Assembly (NCBI GenBank): GCA_964625525.1
Contig: CAZVEE010000133.1
Span: forward strand, 1 to 6,647
Reading direction: 5' to 3'
DNA from: CAZVEE01 sp964625525
GTDB taxonomy: Bacteria; Pseudomonadota; Alphaproteobacteria; JAJFIK01
Length of the DNA: 6,647 nt
Part shown: positions 1-5,494 of the stretch, in pieces
Position numbering within the stretch: position 1 is the stretch's first letter
How the letters are laid out: every line of letters starts with the position of its first letter
Translations under genes and position numbers: made by a program
Notes under the pieces: generated by a model
Database searches by the model: none
Told to the model about the DNA's origin: nothing
Seen by the model: only the letters and a program-made list of their open reading frames with translations

Positions 1-549
1 GAGATCTTGCGCGAAAGCAGCGGAGGTGGCGTCACAGATCGTCAGGCCGCCACGCGTTGCACTGATCCAATCCGCATTGGGCACCCGCACGCCGGACGTG
101 GACCCGTTCCAGGTGAACTCCACATCATGATCGGGATGAACGGCTGTGAGATCGGGCAGGTGTCCGTATCCGGCCTCAATCGTGCGGCACCCTTCGAGTT
201 TCAACTGCTTCACCGCATCGGTGACCCAGCCCGACCCGAAGGATTCCCAGGCGAGCATGTCTACGCCGCGAGGGCCCAGAAGCGACCACATGGCCATTTC
301 CACCGCGCCCGTGTCGGACGCCGGCACAATGCCAATGCGGTACTCCGCCGGCACACCCAGAATGGTGCGGGTCCGGTCTATGGCCTCGGCGAGTTTCGCC
401 TTGCCAACCTTAGATCGGTGGGAGCGGCCAAGCGCCGCGTCGCGAAGAGCCTCTGGGGTCCAGCCCGGCCGTTTGGCGCAGGGACCCGAGGAAAAAAACG
501 GCCTTGCAGGCCGCACGTCCGGATGCACCGGACGGGAGATGCTGGTCAT
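1..549 (-). CDS. serC: Phosphoserine aminotransferase SerC, N-terminal half (cut by window edge)
   Basis: SerC is a PLP enzyme that converts 3-phosphohydroxypyruvate and glutamate to phosphoserine in cytosolic serine synthesis; in many bacteria it also acts in pyridoxal phosphate synthesis. The visible 183 codons read without a stop to the left edge. The N-terminus carries FFSSGPCAKRPG (residues 18-29) and the GRSHRS substrate-binding motif (41-46). PASDTGAVEMAMWSLLG (76-92) is followed by a conserved FGSGW stretch (104-108). ICDATSAAF (171-179) contains Asp173, the expected partner of the PLP ring nitrogen. The PLP lysine lies beyond the edge. The family is about 390 residues long, so roughly half is present. 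The ATG at 549 is supported by an AAGGA ribosome site at 558-562, 8 nt away. The gene faces away from the class V enzyme gene across 124 bp. In this class serA often follows, but that would be outside the window. Confidence 0.93.
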   Translation of the reverse strand, partial: MTSISRPVHPDVRPARPFFSSGPCAKRPGWTPEALRDAALGRSHRSKVGKAKLAEAIDRTRTILGVPAEYRIGIVPASDTGAVEMAMWSLLGPRGVDMLAWESFGSGWVTDAVKQLKLEGCRTIEAGYGHLPDLTAVHPDHDVEFTWNGSTSGVRVPNADWISATRGGLTICDATSAAFAQDL

Positions 550-570
550 GGAACTATTCCTTCCAGAATA

Positions 571-601
571 GGTGCACTCCGTTGGGGGAGCGTGGCCCAC
601 C
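571..601 (-). promoter_or_regulatory. Leader hairpin upstream of serC (candidate serC RNA motif)
   Basis: Read on the minus strand, GGTG (601-598) can pair with CACC (574-571). After a 5-nt bulge (GGCCA), CGCTCC (592-587) pairs with GGAGTG (580-575), allowing one G-U pair, around the loop CCCAAC (586-581). The stem begins at the predicted transcription start and ends 8 nt before the AAGGA ribosome site, so it lies between promoter and start codon. A conserved structured leader called the serC motif is known upstream of serC in Alphaproteobacteria. Gene, clade and position fit, but I cannot verify the match to its consensus by eye. Confidence 0.5.
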
Positions 602-634
602 AGTGATATAGAAGGAGCGCCCGGGCAGCGTCAA
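598..634 (-). promoter_or_regulatory. Candidate sigma-70-type promoter for serC
   Basis: On the minus strand a -35 box TTGACG (positions 634-629, five of six matches to consensus) is followed after 18 bp by a -10 box TATATC (610-605, four of six). The predicted start of transcription is near 598-600, giving a leader of about 50 nt before the serC ATG. It is the best promoter-like pair I found in this spacer. This is a consensus match only. Confidence 0.5.
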
Positions 635-669
635 GCGGCCTGTTGGCCCGTACCTTGACCTCACTGGTG
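598..669. promoter_or_regulatory. Cluster of inverted repeats in the divergent control region
   Basis: Three inverted repeats lie inside one another. The outermost is a perfect 9-bp pair, CACCAGTGA (598-606) and TCACTGGTG (661-669). Within it are GTCAAG (630-635) with CTTGAC (654-659), and GGCC (637-640) with GGCC (645-648). One outer arm sits at the predicted serC transcription start and the other ends 4 bp before the ATG of the class V enzyme. The middle pair overlaps the serC -35 box. The arrangement would suit a regulator acting on both divergent genes. No known operator consensus was recognised, and chance cannot be excluded. Confidence 0.35.
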
Positions 670-673
670 CTCC

Positions 674-1831
674 ATGACCGCTCTCATTGCCAATCAGCGC
701 CCCCTGTTCGACCTGCCCGAAGGCGTCGTCTATCTCAACACCGCCTATATGTCCCCCTCGCTCCATGCGGTGACGCAGGCTGGCATTGCGGGCGTGCGGT
801 TGAAGGCTCACCCCTGGCAGGTGGAACCGGCGCATTTCTTCACCGGTGCCGAACAGGCCCGTGCTCTCTTCGCCCAGCTCATTGGAGCGCAGGCGGATGA
901 TATCGCGATCATTCCTGCTGCCAGCTATGGCCTCGCGATCGCCGCCCGGAACCTTCCGCTCACGGCGGGCCAGGATATTGTCCTCCTGGATAATCAGTTT
1001 CCGGCCAATGTTCATCCCTGGGTACGCCGCGCTCGGGAAAGCGGCGCGCGCCTCGTCACCGTGCCCCAACCAGGTCCCGACGATGCCGATCCCACCTGGA
1101 CCCCGCGGATCCTGGATGCGATCACAGCACGAACTGCCATTGTCGCCCTGCCCCATTGTCACTGGACGGATGGCAGCCTGATCGACCTGCACGCCGTCTC
1201 GGCCGGCGCCCGCGCCGTCGGTGCGGCCCTGGTGCTCGATCTGGCGCAATCCGCCGGCGCGCTGCCTTTCGATGTGGCGCGCGTGCGTCCGGACTATGCG
1301 GTCGCGCCCACTTACAAATGGTTGCTGGGCCCCTACAGTTTCGGCTTTGCCTATATCGCGCCTCACCGACAGGACGGAGTGCCGCTGGAGGAAACCTGGA
1401 TCGGGCGCGAAGGATCGGAAGACTTTGCCGGTCTGGTAGACTATCGAGAGGCTTATGCACCCGGTGCCCGGCGCTTTGATATGGGCCAGCGAGCCCAGTT
1501 TCATTTGCTGCCCATGGCCGTCGCGGCGCTGGAGCGCCTTCTCGCCTGGCGCGTGGAGGCCATCGCTGCAACGCTCTGCATAAAGACCGATAGCATTGCC
1601 GCTCGCGCCCGCGCACTTGGCCTTGATCCCGGAGCGCCCGGCACGCGCGCGCCGCATTTCGCCGGCATTCGCTTTCCCAATGGCTTGCCCGAGGGTCTGC
1701 TTGACGCCCTGCGCGCCCGGCACATCTATCTCAGCATTCGGGGAACGAGCCTGCGCGTGACACCCCATCTCTACACCACCGACGAGGACATCGACATCCT
1801 CTTCCGCACACTGAGCGAGCTTTTGCCATGA
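674..1831 (+). CDS. Class V-fold PLP-dependent aminotransferase/desulfurase-like enzyme
   Basis: This 385-residue protein has the layout of the class V PLP fold, the superfamily of cysteine desulfurases, isopenicillin-N epimerase-like enzymes and kynureninase-like enzymes. VYLNTAYMSPS (19-29) is the usual N-terminal substrate loop. Ser84-Tyr85-Gly86 is the cofactor phosphate region. LPHCHWTDGSLIDL (159-172) carries the histidine expected to stack on PLP (His163). LVLDLAQSAGALP (186-198) holds Asp189 and Gln192. TYKWLLGP (213-220) contains the probable Schiff-base lysine, Lys215. I see no clear desulfurase-type cysteine loop, so SufS/IscS activity is not supported, and the substrate is unknown. 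The ATG at 674 is the first start after an in-frame stop at 656-658, and conserved sequence begins soon after. No strong Shine-Dalgarno precedes it; a short leader from a TACCTT -10-like box (651-656) is possible. The stop overlaps the next gene's start (ATGA). Confidence 0.87.
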   Translation: MTALIANQRPLFDLPEGVVYLNTAYMSPSLHAVTQAGIAGVRLKAHPWQVEPAHFFTGAEQARALFAQLIGAQADDIAIIPAASYGLAIAARNLPLTAGQDIVLLDNQFPANVHPWVRRARESGARLVTVPQPGPDDADPTWTPRILDAITARTAIVALPHCHWTDGSLIDLHAVSAGARAVGAALVLDLAQSAGALPFDVARVRPDYAVAPTYKWLLGPYSFGFAYIAPHRQDGVPLEETWIGREGSEDFAGLVDYREAYAPGARRFDMGQRAQFHLLPMAVAALERLLAWRVEAIAATLCIKTDSIAARARALGLDPGAPGTRAPHFAGIRFPNGLPEGLLDALRARHIYLSIRGTSLRVTPHLYTTDEDIDILFRTLSELLP

Positions 1832-2929
1832 CCCACTCCGCCCCGCACGCTGCCGTGCCGCCCACCGGTCTCACCCACAATCGGTGGGTGATGATGGCCG
1901 TGCTGGTGGTCTTGTTCGGGTCGGCATTTCTGCTGATCAAAGTGGGCGTGGGCACATTGCCCCCGCTCACTATGGTGATGATCCGCCTTATCGTGGCGGC
2001 GGCGGCGCTGACGGCGGCGCTTTATGCCCTCGGCCGGTCCCTGCCGACGCTTTGGACACGCCAAGGTCTTAGTCCACTGTGGCGGGTCTTCGCGGTGCTG
2101 GCGGTTACAGGCAATATCCTTCCCTTCAGCCTCATCACCTGGGGTTCGCAGTCTGTGCCATCGGCGGTGGCGGGGATCCTGATGGCCGTGATGCCGCTGA
2201 CCACGCTGGGCCTCGCGGCCCTCTTCGTCCCTGGAGAAACCATCACGATGCGGCGCCTGGGCGGCTTCCTCGCGGGCTTTGCGGGCATCGTGGTTTTGTT
2301 TGCCCCTGACATTCTGACTCTGGGCGGCGCGGGCACCGTGCTGGCACAATTGGCCATGGTCGCGGCGGCTTTCAGCTATGCGGGCAACGCCATCCTGACC
2401 AAGCGCATGCCGCCCTGCACTCCACTGGCAGCGGGCGCCGGCATTCATCTGTGTGCCGCATTGTTCATGATGCCTTTTGCGTTCCTTCTGGAAGACCCGC
2501 TGGCCATCACACCGTCCATGACCTCGCTTACGGCCACGGTGCTGCTGGGCTTATTGTCCAGTGCCGCGGGAACGCTGGTGCTGCTGCGCCTGATCGCCCA
2601 GGCCGGCCCGACTTTCACCAGTCAGATCAACTATCTGGTGCCGTTATGGGCTGTGGGCATGGGCTATGTGTTTCTTGGGGAAGTGCCTGGCTGGAACGCG
2701 CTCGGCGCCTTGGCGCTGATCCTGGCCGGCATTGCGCTGGCACAAATGGGCACGATCCCGCCGGTCAAACGGTGCCCGCCGGTCAAACGGTGNNNNNNNN
2801 NNNNNNNNNNNNNNNNNNNNNNNNNNNNNNNNNNNNNNNNNNNNNNNNNNNNNNNNNNNNNNNNNNNNNNNNNNNNNNNNNNNNNNNNNNNNCCCGCCGG
2901 TCAAACGGTGCCCGCCGGTCAAACGGTGA
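1828..2929 (+). CDS. EamA/DMT-superfamily permease with repeat-encoded tail (gap inside 3' end)
   Basis: This inner-membrane permease of the drug/metabolite transporter superfamily has two EamA repeats (about residues 20-158 and 168-306) and about ten hydrophobic segments, near 21-40, 45-68, 86-105, 110-132, 144-160, 169-188, 200-221, 233-255, 264-283 and 290-308. The second half ends with the usual FLGE (282-285) and a Gly/Ala/Ile-rich last helix. Members export amino acids, other metabolites or drugs; this substrate is unknown. The start overlaps the upstream stop as ATGA, so translation is probably coupled and the substrate may be linked to the class V enzyme. After Ile310 the frame enters the 18-bp repeat and reads PPVKRC per unit until the N run. 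If the true array is a whole number of units, the frame ends at TGA 2927-2929 as PPVKR-stop. The literal 100 N shifts the frame and would give a false PAGQTV tail ending at 2946. The family core is complete before the repeat. Confidence 0.85.
2757..2928. repeat. 18-bp tandem repeat array interrupted by an assembly gap
   Basis: The unit CCCGCCGGTCAAACGGTG occurs at 2757-2774 and 2775-2792, and again at 2893-2910 and 2911-2928. All four copies are identical, and the N run begins and ends exactly at unit boundaries. The true copy number is unknown. Two reading frames of each strand are open through the unit except the minus frame that contains TGA; the third plus frame is also open. The permease frame reads PPVKRC. 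Each unit can form a small stem, CGCCG with CGGTG (one G-U pair), around the loop GTCAAA. There are no spacers between units. Identity between copies suggests recent expansion, or that only the most uniform edges were assembled. Confidence 0.9.
2793..2892. other. Assembly gap (100 N)
   Basis: This is a run of exactly 100 N, a size often used as a placeholder for a gap of unknown length. It splits the 18-bp repeat array, so short reads probably failed to resolve the repeat. The real distance may be shorter or much longer, and further sequence besides repeat units could be missing. Reading frames must not be followed through it literally, because 100 is not a multiple of three. Confidence 0.95.
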
Positions 2930-3755
2930 TCGTACCGCGCAGGTAGGAAACACAGTGGCCGGACAGAATCACCCGATGCGCATGAGCCACCGGATCATAC
3001 CGGCAACGCACCAACCCGCCCCGGGCCGAGGCCTGAAAGCCGGTCAGGTCATCACGTTCCAGCCGCCCTGTCCAATAAGGGGCCAGCGTGCAATGGGCCG
3101 ACCCGGTGACCGGATCTTCCGGTACGCCTTTGGCCGGGGCAAAGAAACGCGAGACGAAATCATAATCACAGCTTTGGCCAGCGGGCGCGGTGACGATCAG
3201 CCCCCAACTGTCCCCTTCCATCAGCACATCCCGCAAATCCGACTGGTAACGCAGCCGGCGCACATCTTCTTCGGTCTCGTAGACCGCCAGCAGGTTGGAC
3301 GCGCGCAGCACCTCAACCGGTCGCCGCCCGAGCGAAGCACCCAGATGCTCAATCAGGGTCTGCGCCCCTTCTACGGGCCGGGGGACGAGGGCGGGGAAAT
3401 CCATGGCATATCCGCCCTGGTCGGCCCGGGTAACAATCAGACTGCCGCTGCGCGTTTCAAAATGCAGCGCCGGCAGGCTCGGCGCCAGCTCCGTTAACAG
3501 AATATGTGCCGAGGCCAACGTCGCATGGCCGCACAGGTCCACTTCATCCGTGGGCGTGAACCAGCGCAGACGAAACTGACCCGGGCCTTTTTCCGGATCC
3601 GGCATAAAAAATGCCGTCTCTGACAAGTTGTTTTCGGCTGCGACCGCCTGCATCACATCATCGTCGAGCCATGCCTCGAGCGGGCACACCGCCGCCGGAT
3701 TCCCGGCAAACACGCGATCCGTGAACGCATCGACCTGGTACAGTTTCAACTCCAT
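2919..3755 (-). CDS. PhzF-family isomerase/epimerase
   Basis: This 278-residue protein matches the PhzF/diaminopimelate epimerase-like fold and is of normal family length. YQVDAFTDRVFAGNPAAV (6-23) opens the first lobe. NNLSETAF (42-49) supplies Glu46, equivalent to the general acid/base glutamate of PhzF. FTPTDEVDLCGHATLAS (66-82) is the typical strand-turn with Gly76-His77. EDPVTGSAHC (213-222) in the second lobe holds Asp214 and the anion-binding turn. Most genomic members have no phenazine pathway, and no phenazine gene is nearby, so the substrate is unknown. The ATG at 3755 has a GGGAG ribosome site 8 nt upstream and follows the thiD stop by 23 bp, suggesting it is the last gene of a minus-strand unit. 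Its TGA stop (2921-2919) lies inside the last 18-bp repeat unit. Because every unit contains the same TGA in this frame, repeat expansion would not change the protein. Confidence 0.9.
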   Translation of the reverse strand: MELKLYQVDAFTDRVFAGNPAAVCPLEAWLDDDVMQAVAAENNLSETAFFMPDPEKGPGQFRLRWFTPTDEVDLCGHATLASAHILLTELAPSLPALHFETRSGSLIVTRADQGGYAMDFPALVPRPVEGAQTLIEHLGASLGRRPVEVLRASNLLAVYETEEDVRRLRYQSDLRDVLMEGDSWGLIVTAPAGQSCDYDFVSRFFAPAKGVPEDPVTGSAHCTLAPYWTGRLERDDLTGFQASARGGLVRCRYDPVAHAHRVILSGHCVSYLRGTITV

Positions 3756-3778
3756 GGCCGCGACTCCCGTTCATCCGG

Positions 3779-4615
3779 TTACGCCTTACCGGGGCGCAAC
3801 TCACACATATGCTCAAGTGGGCCCTGCCCTTGACCGAGCCCCGGCGCCTGGCGGATGGCCTCCCGCACATAAGCCCGGGCCTGCTCCACCGCCGGGGTCA
3901 GATCCACGCCCCGTGCGAGCAACGCCGCAATGGCCGAAGCCAGCGTGCAGCCCGTACCATGGGTATGGCGCGACGGCAGACGCGGATGATGGAACCAGCG
4001 CATGTCCTCATGCGTCAACAACAGATCATAAACCGAGCCGCCCGCATTCGCATCAAGATGTCCGCCTTTTACCAGCACGGCGCGGGGGCCAAGCGCAAGC
4101 AACGCCTGCCCTGCCCGTTCCATATCCTCGCGCGAGGTAATGGTCTGGCCCGTCAACACTTCCGCTTCCGGACAGTTCGGCGTTACCAAACTGGCCAGCG
4201 GCAGCAGCCGCTCCTTCAGCGCCGCCTCCGCGCCCGCATCGAGCAGACGCGCCCCGCCTTTGGCCACCATCACCGGGTCGGCGACGATAGGCACGCCCGG
4301 GGCGGTCTGTGCAAGAGTAGCGGCCACGGCCTCAATCACCGCACTGGTGCCCAGCATGCCGGTCTTGATGGCATCGGCGCCGATATCCTCCAGCACCGCT
4401 GCAATCTGTCCCTGGATAATCGGCACGGGGATCTCATGAATATCCCGCACCCCCATGGTGTTTTGAACGGTGATAGCGGTAATGGCCGTGGTGGCATAAC
4501 CGCCTATGGCCGCTACTGCTTTGATATCCGCCTGGATACCGGCGCCGGCGCCCGAGTCCGACCCCGCAATGCTCAGCACACGCCCCCGCGGTGCAAACGC
4601 GCCACTGTCAGTCAT
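3779..4615 (-). CDS. thiD: Hydroxymethylpyrimidine/phosphomethylpyrimidine kinase ThiD
   Basis: ThiD phosphorylates hydroxymethylpyrimidine and then its monophosphate, making the pyrimidine diphosphate used by ThiE in thiamine synthesis; it is cytosolic. The 278 residues have the ribokinase-like fold with SIAGSDSGAGAGIQAD (15-30), KTGML (84-88), DPVMVAKGG (113-121), TPNCPEA (145-151), VKGGH (182-186) and the anion-hole motif HGTGCTLASA (219-228) with Cys223. The C-terminal GQGQGPLEH is also typical. The start at 4615 is chosen because the family signature begins about 12 residues later and a G-rich ribosome site (GGGGGG) precedes it. The open frame extends back to 4888, but that extension lies inside folP and has no family resemblance. 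The ATG overlaps the folP stop by 8 bp (ATGACTGA), so translation is probably coupled. No ThiE partner or TPP riboswitch is visible in the window. Confidence 0.94.
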   Translation of the reverse strand: MTDSGAFAPRGRVLSIAGSDSGAGAGIQADIKAVAAIGGYATTAITAITVQNTMGVRDIHEIPVPIIQGQIAAVLEDIGADAIKTGMLGTSAVIEAVAATLAQTAPGVPIVADPVMVAKGGARLLDAGAEAALKERLLPLASLVTPNCPEAEVLTGQTITSREDMERAGQALLALGPRAVLVKGGHLDANAGGSVYDLLLTHEDMRWFHHPRLPSRHTHGTGCTLASAIAALLARGVDLTPAVEQARAYVREAIRQAPGLGQGQGPLEHMCELRPGKA

Positions 4616-5489
4616 CACCGCCCCCCGTCGCCGAGATGGCACGCCAAACCGCAAGCCCCTGCACGGTTTCGCGCACATCATGAACCCGCACCATATGCGC
4701 CCCCCGCGCCACACCCGCCAGAGCAGCGGCGAGTGAACCGCCCAAACGGGCATCTGCCGTTTCGGCCTGCGCATCAAGACGCCGGATGAAGGATTTGCGC
4801 GACACGCCGAGCAAAACTGGCGCGCCGAGCGCGACGATCCGATCAAGGCCCGCCAAGAGCGCGAGATTATGCTCAAGCGTCTTTCCAAACCCGATGCCCG
4901 GATCCAGGATCAGCCTGTCCCGCGCAAGACCCGCGCCAATGCACGCCTCAACCCGCGCTTGAAGCGCTTTCGTCACATCGGTCACCACATCATCATAATG
5001 CGGAGCATCTTGCATGGTTTGCGGGTCGCCCTGGGCATGCATCAGCACCACGGGCACGTCCGCCTCGGCTGCCACGGCCAGACTGTCGGGATCATGGGTG
5101 AGCGCGGAGACATCATTGATCATCTCGGCCCCGGCGGCGATCGCCTCCCGCATGACACGCGCCTTGCGGGTGTCGATGGAGAGCGGCACCGGAACCGTGT
5201 CCGCAAGCGCCTCAATGACCGGCAGCACCCGGTCCAACTCTTCGGCTTCCGGCACCGGATCGGCGCCCGGCCGGGTGGATTCACCGCCGATATCGAGAAT
5301 ATCCGCCCCCTGAGCGACGAGAGCTTTTCCCGCATTGACGGCGGCCTGGGGATTGGCAAACCGGCCGCCGTCGGAAAAGGAGTCAGGGGTGACGTTCAGG
5401 ATGCCCATCACCAGGGGGCGCGACCAGTCGAAGCCGCACAGAGGCGCAAACCGCCCCACCGGCCGATCCTGCTCCGCAGCGTCCGTCAC
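4608..5489 (-). CDS. folP: Dihydropteroate synthase FolP
   Basis: FolP condenses p-aminobenzoate with hydroxymethyl-dihydropterin diphosphate to form dihydropteroate in folate synthesis and is the target of sulfonamides. The 293-residue protein shows the full TIM-barrel signature set: MGILNVTPDSFSDGG (28-42), GGESTRPGA (68-76), SIDT (104-107), INDVS (124-128), LMHAQGDPQTMQ (149-160), DPGIGFGKT (196-204), GVSRKSF (228-234) and VRVHDV (267-272). The TPDSFSDGG and STRPGA loops look unaltered, so nothing suggests a Sul-type resistant enzyme. The start is a GTG at 5489, with AGGA about 12 nt upstream inside the ftsH end. A later ATG at residue 28 would cut the first motif and is rejected. It lies 5 bp after ftsH and overlaps thiD by 8 bp. 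ftsH-folP is a common order in proteobacteria. Confidence 0.95.
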   Translation of the reverse strand: MTDAAEQDRPVGRFAPLCGFDWSRPLVMGILNVTPDSFSDGGRFANPQAAVNAGKALVAQGADILDIGGESTRPGADPVPEAEELDRVLPVIEALADTVPVPLSIDTRKARVMREAIAAGAEMINDVSALTHDPDSLAVAAEADVPVVLMHAQGDPQTMQDAPHYDDVVTDVTKALQARVEACIGAGLARDRLILDPGIGFGKTLEHNLALLAGLDRIVALGAPVLLGVSRKSFIRRLDAQAETADARLGGSLAAALAGVARGAHMVRVHDVRETVQGLAVWRAISATGGGDD

Positions 5490-5494
5490 GACGG

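Larger units (their letters stand above)
2749..2936. terminator. Possible bidirectional terminator-like hairpin disrupted by repeat expansion
   Basis: GGCACGAT (2749-2756) immediately before the array and ATCGTACC (2929-2936) immediately after it are inverted repeats with one mismatch, which becomes a U-G pair in the minus-strand transcript. With only one 18-bp unit between them they would form a stem of about 13 bp with a 2-nt bulge and the loop GTCAAA. The position between convergent genes fits a shared terminator. There is no T-tract, so intrinsic termination is uncertain. With several units the outer arms are separated by smaller hairpins. Confidence 0.35.

Noticed and set aside
554..1768. 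Long minus-strand open frame of 404 codons opposite the class V enzyme
   Set aside because: It is fully antisense to a gene with clear family motifs; its translation is Arg/Gly-rich and resembles no family. Open antisense frames are expected at high GC.
2757..2928. Repeat array considered as a CRISPR
   Set aside because: The 18-bp units are directly adjacent with no spacers, the unit is shorter than CRISPR repeats, and no cas gene is present.
2893..2946. PAGQTV repeat tail on the permease ending at 2946
   Set aside because: This reading depends on the gap being literally 100 bases. Whole 18-bp units would keep the PPVKRC frame and stop at 2929.
2451..3497. Plus-strand open frame running through the N gap
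   Set aside because: It is an out-of-frame shadow of the permease joined through N to the antisense of the PhzF-like gene; it exists only because N codons are not stops.
4616..4888. N-terminal extension of the thiD frame, upstream of the ATG at 4615
   Set aside because: The extra 91 residues lie inside folP in another frame and are unlike the family, whose signature begins about 12 residues after the chosen ATG.
4608..5489. folP as an acquired sulfonamide-resistance (sul) gene
   Set aside because: The conserved TPDSFSDGG and STRPGA loops look normal and the gene sits in a housekeeping cluster without mobile-element genes.
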